A stretch of 64,000 nt of DNA. Source: PALSA-607 sp963737705. Its GTDB lineage: Bacteria > Actinomycetota > Actinomycetes > Acidothermales > Acidothermaceae. Within the stretch, counting starts at the first letter, position 1, and each line of letters begins with the position of its first letter. Below are positions 44,284 to 54,702 of this stretch, piece by piece. Made by a program: the position numbers and the translations under genes. The notes beneath the pieces are model-generated. The model was not told the origin of the DNA and made no database searches. It was given only the letters and a program-made list of their open reading frames with translations. Location of the stretch: the NCBI GenBank assembly GCA_963737705.1, contig CAVTTP010000007.1, positions 248,001 through 312,000 of the forward strand. Reading direction: 5' to 3'.

Positions 44284-46329
44284 TCAGGGAAGGCTGAGCT
44301 TGACGACCGGCGGGGTGGTCCCCGTCGGCGGAATCTTCTCCGACTCGAGCGCGAACGACATGACGTCCTTGAAGACCGGTGCAGCGATCGAACCGCCGTA
44401 GTGACCGTTGGTCGGATTGTCGAGCACCACAAGGACGACGAGTTGCGGATTGTCCGCCGGTGCAAATCCAACGAACGAGGCCGTGTAGCCGCGGTAGCAC
44501 CCACAGGTGGGGTCGACGCGTTGCGCCGTCCCAGTCTTGCCGGCGACCCGGTAGCCGGGGATCCGAGCCTCGGGCGCTGTGCCCTGGTCAGTGGTAACAG
44601 CTTCGAGCATGCTCTCGACCTGAGTGGCCGTTGAGGCGCTCACAACCCGAGTCTGGGTCGGAGCATTCGCGGGCTTTACCGATCCGTCAGGCTGCAGGAA
44701 TCCCTTGACCAGGCTGGGCTCCACGCGCACGCCGCCGTTTGCGATTGTCGAGTAGACGGTGGCGACCTGTAGCGCGTTCACCGCGAGTCCTTGACCGAAC
44801 GGAACCGTGTACTGCTGAGTCGCGGACCAGTTGCGCAATGGGTCGAGGATGCCGGGGCTCTCACCCGGGAAGTTGAGACCCGACGCCTGGCCGAGGCCGA
44901 AAGCCTGCAGGTATGCATACAGCCGGTCGACGCCGACTTTCTCCGACGCGAGGATCGTGCCGATGTTGCTCGACTCTGCGAGAACACCGGCAAGCGTCAA
45001 GTGCAGAAGCCCGTGTGACTCCGCATCGTGGAAGACCTTACCCGCGCGAACGAGCGTCGGCGGAACATCGATGGGCGACATCGGCGTGAGTACACCGGAG
45101 TCAATTGCTGCCGACATCGTGATGACCTTGTTGGTGCTACCCGGCTCGAAAACATCAGACAGAGCTGAGTTTCCACGGTCTTCCGCAGGCGCGGCACCCG
45201 GATCGGCGGGATCGAATGTCGGCGTAGTCGCCATCGCGAGAATCTGCCCGGTGCGCGGTTGCATCACGATGACGGAACCGCCATCGGCGCCGGTCGTCTT
45301 CACCGAGGCGGCAATCGCCTGCTGCGCTTTCCACTGAATGTCACGGTCGATCGTGAGTTGAATGCCTTGACCCGGCACGGCTGGCTGACCGCCACCGACG
45401 CCGTCCGGTATGACTTGGCCGTCGTGACCAACCTGCACGGTGAGTTGGCCCGGCTTGCCAGCCAACAGGTTCTGGTATTGGTACTCAAGTCCGCCCAGAC
45501 CCTTGCCGTCTGAGCCGACGAATCCGACGACATTCGCTGCAACGTTGCCGGCTGGGTACACCCGCTTGTTCGTGGCCTCCGTCGTCACACCCGGGAGGTC
45601 GAGCGCGAGCACCTGCTTCGCAACCTGCGGCGTAACCGCGTGGGCCAGGTAGACGAATTGACTCTTGCCGGTGAGGTCGCTCACCAACGTGAAGCGGTTG
45701 ACGCCGAGGATCGGTGAGAGTGTTCCCGCCATCGTCCACGGGCTCGTGGTTTTCGAGTTGGTCGCAACGAGCGGGTCCCCGATGATGTCGCTCGCGTTCA
45801 CCGTGTCAGCCAGCGTCGCGCCGTTGCGATCGACAATCGAGCCGCGTTGCGCCGGCAGCGTCACCTTGTGCAAGTACTGGGCATTCGCATCTGCGGCATA
45901 CACGGTTGAGTCGACGCCCTGCAGTTGCAGCAAGCGGCCGACGAACACGATCATGACGAACCCGATCACCAGCAAGCCGCCGTGCAATCGGCGGGCCGGA
46001 AAGCCGAGCCGGCCAATCGTGCGGCGGGGCGGTCGTGGTGGACGGCGGGTGGGCGGACGTCGGCCAGCGGGCGGCCTGGGTCCGCGTGGCTGCTGGCGTG
46101 GCGGACCGGCCTGTGCGGATCGCGCGGCCTGCCGCAGTTGCCGGACTTCGCTCGGCGAGCGCTCGCTACGCAACCCCCCTGACAGCGGGCGATTGGCGGG
46201 CCGAGGTGAGGTGCCGCGGGGTGCAGCTGCGCGGGGCGCCGCTGTGCGGGGTGCCGCTGTGCGGGGTGCCGATGCGCGCGGTGTTCCGGGGCGCTGATGC
46301 GTGCTGCCAGGAGGTGCGATCCGGTTCAC
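44284..46329 (-). CDS. ftsI: Class B penicillin-binding protein (FtsI/PBP3)
   Basis: Septal transpeptidase, partner of FtsW. 681 residues. An unusually long basic, Pro/Arg/Ala-rich cytoplasmic arm (about 1-110) with PRTAA repeats is followed by one membrane segment (about 117-135), the PBP dimer domain (QRGSIVDRNG) and the transpeptidase domain: Ser398-x-x-Lys401 in EPGSTNKVITM, ESSNIG as SxN, and GKTGTAQR. The GTG start overlaps the upstream ftsL-like stop by GTGA. Confidence 0.96.
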   Translation of the reverse strand: MNRIAPPGSTHQRPGTPRASAPRTAAPRTAAPRAAAPRGTSPRPANRPLSGGLRSERSPSEVRQLRQAARSAQAGPPRQQPRGPRPPAGRRPPTRRPPRPPRRTIGRLGFPARRLHGGLLVIGFVMIVFVGRLLQLQGVDSTVYAADANAQYLHKVTLPAQRGSIVDRNGATLADTVNASDIIGDPLVATNSKTTSPWTMAGTLSPILGVNRFTLVSDLTGKSQFVYLAHAVTPQVAKQVLALDLPGVTTEATNKRVYPAGNVAANVVGFVGSDGKGLGGLEYQYQNLLAGKPGQLTVQVGHDGQVIPDGVGGGQPAVPGQGIQLTIDRDIQWKAQQAIAASVKTTGADGGSVIVMQPRTGQILAMATTPTFDPADPGAAPAEDRGNSALSDVFEPGSTNKVITMSAAIDSGVLTPMSPIDVPPTLVRAGKVFHDAESHGLLHLTLAGVLAESSNIGTILASEKVGVDRLYAYLQAFGLGQASGLNFPGESPGILDPLRNWSATQQYTVPFGQGLAVNALQVATVYSTIANGGVRVEPSLVKGFLQPDGSVKPANAPTQTRVVSASTATQVESMLEAVTTDQGTAPEARIPGYRVAGKTGTAQRVDPTCGCYRGYTASFVGFAPADNPQLVVLVVLDNPTNGHYGGSIAAPVFKDVMSFALESEKIPPTGTTPPVVKLSLP
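46231..46275. repeat. 15-bp tandem repeat in ftsI
   Basis: Three near-identical 15-bp units (GCGGGGTGCCGCTGT type at 46231, 46246 and 46261, each pair differing at one or a few bases) encode APRTA repeats in the cytoplasmic arm of the PBP. Confidence 0.8.
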
Positions 46330-47192
46330 GGCGTCGCCTTCGCCGTGGGCTTAGCCGTGGGCTTCGCGGTTGGTCCAGGGGTGGGTGAAGGCTTCGTTGT
46401 CGGCTTGCTTGTGGGACTCGTGCTGGGCTTGGCACTCGTGCTGGGCTTGGCACTCGTGGTGGGCTTGGCACTTGTGCTCGGCTTGCTAGACGGCGACGGA
46501 CTGACCTTCGCTGATGGCGACGCGTCCGGTGATGTCGATGCCTTCGCCGATGTTGAAGCGCTCGGCGAGACCGATGCCGAGGGCGAGACCGATGCCGAGA
46601 CCGATGCCGAGGGCGAGACTGACGCCGAGGGACTTGGGCTGACCGAAGCAGACGCCTGCGGTGTGGGAGACGGCTTGGGAGCAGGTGGCGGCGGCGGACG
46701 CAAAGCCTTCGTCGCAGCGCCAAGCACCGCGCCGTCCGACGTCCGCTTGAAGACCGGGTTTGGCGCCGCCACCATGCCAAGCGCGACCGCCCGAGCTGCC
46801 AACGCCTGCGGCGCACCCTGGTCAGCCACCAACTGGCTGAGCGCCTGCACCTCATCGGCGTTCGTCGACTGCTGGCGCTGGAGCTGGTCAACGGTGAATG
46901 AGCCCTGCGCAAGCTTCGTATTGATCATCAGCACCCCGACCAGGCCAGCCGCAAGCAACGCGGAGACCAACAACACGAACGGGGCGCGCGGACGCGCATT
47001 TCGCGGCCGCACAACGCGCAGTGCCGGAGGGCGGCTTGCGGGCGCGGCAGCGGGAGGCGTGCGGCCCGGCGCAGTCGCGCGAGAGGTGCGGACGGGCACC
47101 GTCGTCGCGGGTGCAATGAGCACACCATCAATGGCGACATCTGCTGTCGCCGCTTCGGGCACCGTTATTTCCGTGAATGGGAGCGCGCTCAC
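46326..47192 (-). CDS. ftsL: FtsL-like divisome membrane protein with a long low-complexity tail
   Basis: 288 residues. The position between rsmH and ftsI and the layout (N-terminal cytoplasmic part of about 70 residues, one membrane helix about 71-91, then a short coiled-coil region LAQGSFTVDQLQRQQSTNAD and LAARAVALGM) identify an FtsL/septum-formation-initiator protein. After residue 165 comes a tail of about 120 residues made almost only of Ser, Pro, Thr, Ala and Lys (SPSASVSPSAS, STSAKPTTSAKP), predicted outside the membrane. Such a tail is unusual for FtsL and may span or bind the wall. GTGA overlaps on both sides couple it to rsmH and ftsI. Confidence 0.85.
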   Translation of the reverse strand: MSALPFTEITVPEAATADVAIDGVLIAPATTVPVRTSRATAPGRTPPAAAPASRPPALRVVRPRNARPRAPFVLLVSALLAAGLVGVLMINTKLAQGSFTVDQLQRQQSTNADEVQALSQLVADQGAPQALAARAVALGMVAAPNPVFKRTSDGAVLGAATKALRPPPPPAPKPSPTPQASASVSPSPSASVSPSASVSASVSPSASVSPSASTSAKASTSPDASPSAKVSPSPSSKPSTSAKPTTSAKPSTSAKPSTSPTSKPTTKPSPTPGPTAKPTAKPTAKATP

Positions 47193-48178
47193 GCGGCCTG
47201 CCTGATGCGCTCGATCGCGCGCAGCCGCACGGATGCGGCTCGCGGATTGGTCGCGACTTCCGCAGGGCTCGCCTGGTCAGCTCCGCGGGTGAGCAGCCGC
47301 AGTCTGGGCGCGTGGTCGGGCAGTTCGACAGGCAGTTCGGACGGCGATGTGCTCGCGGCGCCAGCGGCGAACACCTGCTTCACCAGACGGTCTTCGAGCG
47401 ACTGGTACGACAGCACCACGACCCGCCCGCCAACGCGAACGGCGGCGACCGCTGCAGGAACCGCGCGTTCGAGCGCGGCAAGCTCGGCGTTCACCTCGAT
47501 GCGCAGGGCCTGGAAGGTGCGCTTGGCCGGGTGGCCGCCGGTGCGCCTGGTCGCGGCGGGAATCGAGTCACGTACCAACTCCGCCAAGCGGGACGCCGAC
47601 ACCAGTGGCTGGCGACTGCGCTCCTGGACGATCGCATTCGCGATACGCGACGCGAAACGTTCCTCGCCATAGACGCGCAGCACGTGGGCGATCTCGGCGG
47701 CGGAGTAGGTGTTGACGACGTCCGCCGCGGTCTTCCCGGTCGTGCGGTCCATCCGCATGTCGAGCGGCGCGTCATGTGCGTAGGAGAACCCCCGCTCGGT
47801 CTCGTCGAGCTGGAGCGACGAGACACCGAGGTCGAACAAGATCCCGTCGACCGCCTCGAGCCCGAGTTCGGCGAGCACCACCGGGAGCTGGTCGTAGACC
47901 GCGTGCACGAGCGTGATCCGGGTTTCGAAGGGGGCGAGGCGGGCGGTCGCCAGGGCGAGTGCGTCGGTGTCGCGGTCGATACCGATCAAGCGGGCCTGCG
48001 GGTGCGCGATCAGGAGCGCTTCGGCGTGGCCACCCATGCCGAGCGTCGCATCGACGACCACCGCGCCCGGAGCCGTCAACGCGGGCGCCAGCAGCTCGAG
48101 CACCCGACTGAGAAGTACCGGCACGTGCCGGTACTTCTCTTGCGGCAGGTGCGCGTCTTCGGCGCGGCCGTCGTCCAT
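47189..48178 (-). CDS. rsmH: 16S rRNA (cytosine-1402-N4) methyltransferase
   Basis: S-adenosylmethionine-dependent enzyme, formerly MraW, modifying C1402 in the ribosomal P-site. 329 residues from ATG 48178. SAM-binding DATLGMGGHAEALL; YDQLPVVLAELGL; DGILFDLGVSSLQLDETERG; GGRVVVLSYQSLEDR. Longer in-frame starts reach into the mraZ-rsmH spacer and carry no family similarity. Confidence 0.95.
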   Translation of the reverse strand: MDDGRAEDAHLPQEKYRHVPVLLSRVLELLAPALTAPGAVVVDATLGMGGHAEALLIAHPQARLIGIDRDTDALALATARLAPFETRITLVHAVYDQLPVVLAELGLEAVDGILFDLGVSSLQLDETERGFSYAHDAPLDMRMDRTTGKTAADVVNTYSAAEIAHVLRVYGEERFASRIANAIVQERSRQPLVSASRLAELVRDSIPAATRRTGGHPAKRTFQALRIEVNAELAALERAVPAAVAAVRVGGRVVVLSYQSLEDRLVKQVFAAGAASTSPSELPVELPDHAPRLRLLTRGADQASPAEVATNPRAASVRLRAIERIRQAA

Positions 48179-48281
48179 GTGGCTGTTCTCGACCCTTCGA
48201 TGTGACTGCTCACGCCTTGTGATGGGAATGGGGCGAACTGGGAATGGGGCGGATAGAGCGGGGTGTCGGATAGAGCGGGGT

Positions 48282-48305
48282 GTGGGGCGGTGGTGCGAAG
48301 TGGAG
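48282..48305 (+). promoter_or_regulatory. Second set of MraZ-like boxes, inverted, in the mraZ-rsmH spacer
   Basis: GTGGGG (48282-48287), GTGGTG (48290-48295) and GTGGAG (48300-48305) on the plus strand; the last two are exactly 10 bp apart, the first pair 8 bp. They resemble the GTGGNG boxes upstream of mraZ but point the other way. The same 268-bp spacer holds short direct repeats (CGGATAGAGCGGGGTGT twice, near 48250-48283). Binding is unproven. Confidence 0.35.
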
Positions 48306-48396
48306 CGCCTCGTGCGTCGGGGTTCCCAGCCGCTCACCGGAGGTTCCGGTTCGCCTGGCGCCGGGGAAGGTGTGCCAGGAGAGCGAGCGGCCGGAG

Positions 48397-48439
48397 GCCT
48401 CGCAGCGCGAGGCGCTCACTGTCGAGCGCCGGGGCGCTC
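48397..48439 (-). terminator. Two consecutive hairpins just after mraZ
   Basis: GAGCGCC/GGCGCTC (48424-48439) lies 7 bp after the mraZ stop and GCCTCGC-AGC-GCGAGGC (48397-48413) follows. Both stems are 7 bp and GC-only, without a T-run. They could reduce transcription from mraZ into rsmH or stabilise the mraZ mRNA end. Confidence 0.45.
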
Positions 48440-48446
48440 AATGGGG

Positions 48447-48878
48447 TCAGAGAACGCCGGGCAACACCTCCTCGCCTAGTTCGGAGAAGACCGGTTCCTG
48501 GGCAGCGAGGTAGGTCTCCCAGGCCGCGGCATCCCAGATCTCGACCCGTGTGTTTGCGCCGATGACCGCGCAGTCACGGCTGAGGCCTGCGTATTCGCGC
48601 AGCGCGGGCGGAATCGTGATGCGGCCTTGCTTGTCGGGGATGTCGTCGGATGCGCTCGCAAAAAAGACCCGCGAGTAGTCCCGGACGCCTTTGTGTGTCA
48701 CCGGTGAGGTCCGAAGGGCTTCAGTGAGCCGACCGAATTCCACGGCGGGAAAGACATAGAGGCATCGCTCCTGGCCCTTGGTGATCACCAAACCGGCCGC
48801 AAGCTCGTCGCGGAACTTCGCCGGCAGGAAGAGCCGGCCTTTCTCATCGAGTCGAGGGGCGTGGGTTCCGAGAAACAC
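48447..48878 (-). CDS. mraZ: Transcriptional regulator MraZ
   Basis: 143 residues, the standard family length. Two SpoVT/AbrB-like DNA-binding repeats: LGTHAPRLDEKGRLFLPAKF and DDIPDKQGRITIPPALREYAG. MraZ represses its own operon in other bacteria by binding repeated boxes; such boxes lie directly upstream here. GTG 48878 is chosen because GGAGGTGGCGG precedes it and the protein then has the exact family length; an in-frame GTG/ATG further upstream lies within the operator. Confidence 0.95.
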   Translation of the reverse strand: MFLGTHAPRLDEKGRLFLPAKFRDELAAGLVITKGQERCLYVFPAVEFGRLTEALRTSPVTHKGVRDYSRVFFASASDDIPDKQGRITIPPALREYAGLSRDCAVIGANTRVEIWDAAAWETYLAAQEPVFSELGEEVLPGVL

Positions 48879-48929
48879 CCGCCACCTCCGCTCGCCCCAC
48901 GCTGGCCGCCCGCCGACCCGTACCCTTGC

Positions 48930-48966
48930 TCTCCATTTCGCGCCACCATACTCCACACTCCCCCAC
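48930..48966 (-). promoter_or_regulatory. MraZ operator: GTGGNG boxes at 10-bp spacing
   Basis: On the minus strand, GTGGGG (48966-48961), GTGGAG (48956-48951) and GTGGCG (48946-48941) are spaced exactly 10 bp, followed by a degenerate TGGAGA (48935-48930) at 11 bp. Helically phased repeats of this type are the known MraZ binding pattern. They lie about 50 bp upstream of the mraZ start. The divergent 49000-49194 region to the MoxR gene shows TTGACC near 49096 but no clear -10. Confidence 0.75.
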
Positions 48967-49194
48967 TTTCAAGCACCCCGGAGCCATCGATAGGTGGCAA
49001 TCACTCCCTTTTTGCGCGCAATCACGAGTGCCGAGGCGGCGAACCGATCTGGCCTCTCACGCGTTCGTGTACGGGGATCACTCGTTTGCACGCTCTTGAC
49101 CTGAGAGACTCAGTGACATTGCGAGCAAGCTCGGTGAGAGTTTTCCGAGCAAAGCTCGACATGCCAGACCACGGATCACGAGCAAGGAGGACGG

Positions 49195-50192
<998 letters not shown>

Positions 50193-50193
<1 letters not shown>

Positions 50194-51476
50194 TGCGGGC
50201 GGCGCTTTCCGGACTCACCACCCGCGGCAGGAGTTTCCTCGCCGCCGGGATCGCTGCATGCCTGTGCGGCCTTGTCCTGCGCGAGATGGATCTCTTGCGC
50301 GTCGGCATCTTCTTGTGTGCGTTGCCGATCGCGACCGCAGTGGTCGTAGCGCGCACGCGCTACAGACTCTCGTGCGTTCGCCGCATCGAGCCACAACGCG
50401 TACCCGTCGGTGAGACGGCCCAGGTTGTGTTGCGCGTCGAGAACCTGTCACGAGTGGCAACCGGCATCCTGCTCCTTGAGGATCGGTTGCCGTACAGCCT
50501 CGGTGGCCGTCCCCGGTTCGTGGTGAACAGGATCGAATCCCTCGGCGTGCGCGAGGTTTCCTATCCGGTGCGCAGTGATGTGCGAGGCCGCTTCGTGGTT
50601 GGTCCGCTGTCGCTGCGGTTCGCCGATCTCTTCGGACTCGTTGAGTTGACCCGATCGTTCACGACGACCGACGCACTCGTCGTAACGCCCGCTGTCGTAC
50701 CGCTGCCGGCGATCCGATTGGGCGGCGACTGGGCGGGCGGCGGCGACAGCAGGGCGCGTTCGATCTCGACGATGGGCGAGGACGACGTCACCACCCGCGA
50801 GTATCGACACGGCGACGACCTGCGCCGCGTGCACTGGCGATCGACCGCGCGATACGGCGAACTCATGGTGCGCCGCGAAGAACAACCGTGGCAGAACCGC
50901 GGCGTGCTGCTGCTCGACAGCCGGGTGACGGCCCACCGAGGTGAAGGTCCTGGCTCGTCGTTTGAGTGGGCAGTCAGCGCGATCGCATCGATCGGCTCAC
51001 ATCTGGCTCGCGACGGATTTGGGCTGCGCTTCACCACTGAATCTGGCAGCGAGGTCTCCGGCTACTCGGCCGACGCGATGGCCGGCACGCCCTTCGAGGC
51101 CGTTCTCCTCGACACTCTCGCGCTGGTGTCCATGTCGGGCGCTCATTCACTGACCGCCGGCCTGGCAGGCATCCGGCGTGGTGGTGGCGCTGGACTCGTG
51201 ATCGCGGCGCTCGGCAATCTGACCGACGCCGACCTTGACGCGCTTGCCCGATTCAGGCATCACGCGTCTGCGTGCGTTGCGATCATGCTTGACACGACCA
51301 GCTGGGCGCAGGCCTCCGTGCCGGGCCAGCCGACCGTGCGCCAGCGCGACCACGCGCAGTCGTGCGCACTCCTCGCGGCTGCGGGTTGGCGCGTCGTCTC
51401 GGTCAACGCGCGTACCGACATGCGCACGATGTGGGGCAATGCCGCGAGCAACTCCCAAGCGTTGGTGAGCCGATGA
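50193..51476 (+). CDS. DUF58-domain membrane protein
   Basis: 427 residues. Two membrane segments at about 12-50, a beta-rich middle part (VPVGETAQVVLRVENLSR), then the DUF58 core with the family string DDVTTREYRHGDDLRRVHWRSTAR and a von Willebrand A-like C-domain (GVLLLDSR). Usually forms a functional set with MoxR and a transglutaminase, as it does here; the set's cellular role is not known. ATG overlaps the MoxR stop (TAATG), and its own stop overlaps the next ATG (ATGA). Confidence 0.9.
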
Positions 51477-53854
51477 ATCCTCGACTTCGAGTCACTGTTT
51501 TTGCTGCGCTGGCGACCATCCTTGGGTCGCTCAGCCTGCTGCCTGTCTTCGCGTCGATGGGCTGGGTTCCCCGCGTCGTCTTGATAGTGGTCGCGATCGC
51601 CGCGACGTCGGCAGCGTTGCAACGCATCCGCGTGGTCACCGCAGTGATCCCCCTCGCCATGATTGCCGTCTGGGCCTTCCTGGTCACCGCGCTGTATGCG
51701 CACTCGGTCGCCCCGCTCGGGTTCATCCCAGGTCCGGCCGCCTTGCGGCTCCTGCACACCACGATGTCGTCCGGTTTCACCGACACAGTTCAACTCGCGG
51801 CACCCGTCGACGTGACCCGCGGGCTGAGCCTCCTGACGACTGCGGGCGTTGGACTTGTCGCTGTCGTCGTCGAAACGCTCGCGAGCGGACTCCGCCGCCC
51901 CGCGGTCGCCGGACTCCCACTGCTGGCGATATTCACGGTCTCGGCTGCAACGCTTTCGGGCGGCGTCGGGTGGCGGCCGTTCGTATTTGCTGCTGCTGGT
52001 TACCTTGCGCTCCTTCTTGCCGAAGGGCGCGACCGAGTCGGCCGCTGGGGCCGCCCTGTGCGCGCGATTCGCGGTTCGGTGGTTCGAGGGCAAGCCGCGA
52101 CGAGCCAGTTGACACAGGTCGGACGGCGCGTGGGTTTCGCGGCGATCAGCATCGCCGTCGTGTTGCCGGTGATCATTCCAGGACTGCACTCCGGTTGGTT
52201 CGGCACGCACCACACGAACGGCGTGGGTGGTTTCTCAGCCGACAAGAACGGCGGGTCGGCCACCATCAGCCCCATCGTCAGCATCCGCCAGGAGCTCAAC
52301 GAGCCGACACCTACGTCGTTATTCACGTACACGACAACCGGAACGCCGACCTACTTGCGGCTGCTGACCCTCGACAACTTCGACGGCACGGTGTGGTCGG
52401 TCTCATCGGTCACGTCGCCCGACGACACGAAAATCTCCGACGGCATCCCGCCGCCCGCCGGGGTAACGCTGCACCCAACCGGTGCTGCGACAACGAACGT
52501 CGTGATCACCGGACTGCGGCAGGCATACTTGCCGGCCCCCTCGACGGTGACGGCAGTGAGTGCGCACGGTGACTGGCGATACAACCCGGTGAATCCCGCC
52601 ATCTACGGAATCAACACAGCGACGCCGCACCAGAGTTACAGCGTCACGAGTGCGGTCTATCAACCGACGGCCGCACTGCTCAACTCGCTGCCGGCAGTCG
52701 ACGCTGACGCCAGCCTCGCGGCTGATCTCGAAATGCCGACGAACTTACCTACTCAGGTTCGTACGGTCGCCGACCAGATCATCGCGGCGGCCCACGCGGT
52801 GACGCCTTATCAGAAGGCACTCGCCTTACAGGCATGGTTCCAAGCCGGCACTTACGACATCACGATCAAGACCGGCACCGACGAGAACGCACTGATCACA
52901 TTCCTGAACGACCGTCGCGGCTACTGCGAGCAGTTCGCTGCCACGATGGCACTGATGGCTCGCCTCGAGGGGATACCCGCCAGGGTCGATGTCGGCTTCA
53001 CGCCGGGCGCGCCAGTCGCAAACACGAGCACCTATCTCGTCACGACGGCCGACGCCCATGCGTGGCCCGAGTTGTACTTCCCGGACGCCGGGTGGCTGCG
53101 GTTCGAGCCGACCCCGCGGTCCGACGGACAAACGACGACCCCCGGCTACGCCCCGTTGAGCACGGGCCCACAGGCCGCAACGTCGGTCTCCCCCGGAGCA
53201 ACCGGCGCACATGCCCCGCTCGACATCCAGGGACTCGCAAAGCCGTCGGTCGGGACGATCCACAAGAACGCTAAGTCGTTGCCGGTATTGAAGAGGTTGC
53301 CGGTGGGCTGGCTGGCCCTTCTGCTCATCGTGGTCCTCGGAATCGTGATCGCCCCTGGCGCACGATGGATCACCCGACGGCGTCGATGGACATCTGCCGA
53401 CACTGAAGCTGCGCGGGCGCACGCGGCGTGGGCGGAGCTCGGCGACGACATGCGCGACCTCGGCTTGGACTGGCGCGGTCAGACCGATACGCCGCGAAGA
53501 GCCGCGGCCACCCTTGTCGCCACCCGAAGGCTGGCGACTGACGTCGCCGCAGAACAGGCTCTCTCGCGACTGACTCGAGCCGAAGAACTGGCTCGATACG
53601 CAGCGCGCCCGGACGAGTTGCGGTGGGTCGATCAGGATCCGCGCGCCGACGAAACCACAGTTCGCAAGGCGCTGTTCGGCTCAGTGTCACGCGGCCGCCG
53701 GCTGCGCGCGCGGTTGGCTCCGTCATCGTCGAGCCGGATCGCCGTCTCGGCGACGGCCTGGGCGTCCGACTCCTGGCGCGGCTTCACACTCGGCATTCGG
53801 CGCTGGGTCAGTCAACGACTCCCTGGCGGCGAGCGCGACCACCTGCAAGATTAG
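51473..53854 (+). CDS. TgpA-like transglutaminase membrane protein
   Basis: 793 residues. N-terminal DUF3488 region with about six membrane segments (1-230), a large external part, the transglutaminase core with catalytic triad Cys485 (GYCEQFAA), His529 (TADAHAWPEL) and Asp538 (FPDAGWLRFEPTP), one more membrane segment near 610-635 and a cytoplasmic DUF4129-like tail. The active site is predicted outside the membrane, suggesting cross-linking or proteolysis of envelope proteins. Last gene of the MoxR-DUF58-TgpA operon. Confidence 0.92.
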   Translation: MNPRLRVTVFAALATILGSLSLLPVFASMGWVPRVVLIVVAIAATSAALQRIRVVTAVIPLAMIAVWAFLVTALYAHSVAPLGFIPGPAALRLLHTTMSSGFTDTVQLAAPVDVTRGLSLLTTAGVGLVAVVVETLASGLRRPAVAGLPLLAIFTVSAATLSGGVGWRPFVFAAAGYLALLLAEGRDRVGRWGRPVRAIRGSVVRGQAATSQLTQVGRRVGFAAISIAVVLPVIIPGLHSGWFGTHHTNGVGGFSADKNGGSATISPIVSIRQELNEPTPTSLFTYTTTGTPTYLRLLTLDNFDGTVWSVSSVTSPDDTKISDGIPPPAGVTLHPTGAATTNVVITGLRQAYLPAPSTVTAVSAHGDWRYNPVNPAIYGINTATPHQSYSVTSAVYQPTAALLNSLPAVDADASLAADLEMPTNLPTQVRTVADQIIAAAHAVTPYQKALALQAWFQAGTYDITIKTGTDENALITFLNDRRGYCEQFAATMALMARLEGIPARVDVGFTPGAPVANTSTYLVTTADAHAWPELYFPDAGWLRFEPTPRSDGQTTTPGYAPLSTGPQAATSVSPGATGAHAPLDIQGLAKPSVGTIHKNAKSLPVLKRLPVGWLALLLIVVLGIVIAPGARWITRRRRWTSADTEAARAHAAWAELGDDMRDLGLDWRGQTDTPRRAAATLVATRRLATDVAAEQALSRLTRAEELARYAARPDELRWVDQDPRADETTVRKALFGSVSRGRRLRARLAPSSSSRIAVSATAWASDSWRGFTLGIRRWVSQRLPGGERDHLQD

Positions 53855-53913
53855 CGGCGTCCAACGATCCCGCCGTGCGTCGCGCACCTGCCCGCGTTGC
53901 GATCAGTTCTGGA

Positions 53914-54375
53914 CTAGCGGTCGTCGTCCTGTCCGGCAGGGCCGCCGCCAAGACCGTCGCGTCGCTTGTCCCATCGATCCTCGAAGCGCTTCACGATGCC
54001 CCGCTTAGGAGCGGGCGGAGTGCTCAGTTTCTTGCCGCGCCCGCGCCGGGCGGTCGGTAGATCGGTGGCTCGCCCCGCGCCAGGCACGCTGACCTCAGTT
54101 GCCTCGCGACGCTGACGCCAAGTCGATGCGCCATACAGGAACGCGAGCAGCATCAGGACAAATCCTGCGACGCTCAGCTCGAGCTGCTCCACCGCAATGC
54201 CAACAGGGAGTAAGACGACACCGATGATGGCGCCAAGGGCCGCCCGCAGGTAACGGCGTCGGTGCAACGTCCGCGGGTCGATGCCGCGGACAGTGGCGGC
54301 GAACTTCGGGTCGTCGGCGTAGAGGGCTCGCTCGATCTGCTCGAGCACTCGCTGCTCGTGCTCAGAGAGCGGCAC
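53914..54375 (-). CDS. DUF3040 membrane protein
   Basis: 153 residues from GTG 54375, preceded by GGGAGGG. The start VPLSEHEQRVLEQIERALYADDP is diagnostic of DUF3040 proteins of Actinomycetota. Two membrane segments (about 44-62 and 66-85) and a basic tail ending in a Gly/Asp-rich stretch. Function unknown. Converges with the transglutaminase gene, 60 bp apart. Confidence 0.9.
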   Translation of the reverse strand: MPLSEHEQRVLEQIERALYADDPKFAATVRGIDPRTLHRRRYLRAALGAIIGVVLLPVGIAVEQLELSVAGFVLMLLAFLYGASTWRQRREATEVSVPGAGRATDLPTARRGRGKKLSTPPAPKRGIVKRFEDRWDKRRDGLGGGPAGQDDDR

Positions 54376-54490
54376 GCTGCCCTCCCAACGACATCCCCAC
54401 CATGCCCCCGACCAACCTTGCATCCGACTCGTACTCGACCACTGTTGCCTAACAGTGTGCAACATGATCGAAGTTGAACCGGCTAGCCGA

Positions 54491-54513
54491 GCGACGACCG
54501 GGCCGGTCGTCGC
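54491..54513 (-). terminator. Strong hairpin downstream of the methyltransferase gene
   Basis: GCGACGACC-GGGCC-GGTCGTCGC, a 9-bp perfect stem with a 5-nt loop, lies in the 327-bp gap between the methyltransferase and the DUF3040 gene. A short GCTTTC follows on the plus strand. Likely terminator for the methyltransferase transcript. The rest of the gap shows nothing I can support as a gene. Confidence 0.5.
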
Positions 54514-54702
54514 GCTTTCAGGATACGAGCCTGCCGGGAGCGGCGAAAGCCGGTTGGGCAAGCGATGACAAAGAGACTGCATGAACCGGGTCCGTTTGGG
54601 GCCTAGCACGGCATTACCCAGATTCGGCACCGCACCAAACCCGGGACCCTCAGGACCTCTTAGTGTGAGTATCGGGCGGCCAGGACCGTATCTGGAGAGT
54701 CG

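Noticed and set aside
54376..54702. In-frame N-terminal extension of the DUF3040 protein and possible small RNA in the gap
   Set aside because: The extension lacks similarity and bypasses a strong SD at the GTG 54375 start; no promoter-terminator pair defines an RNA gene.
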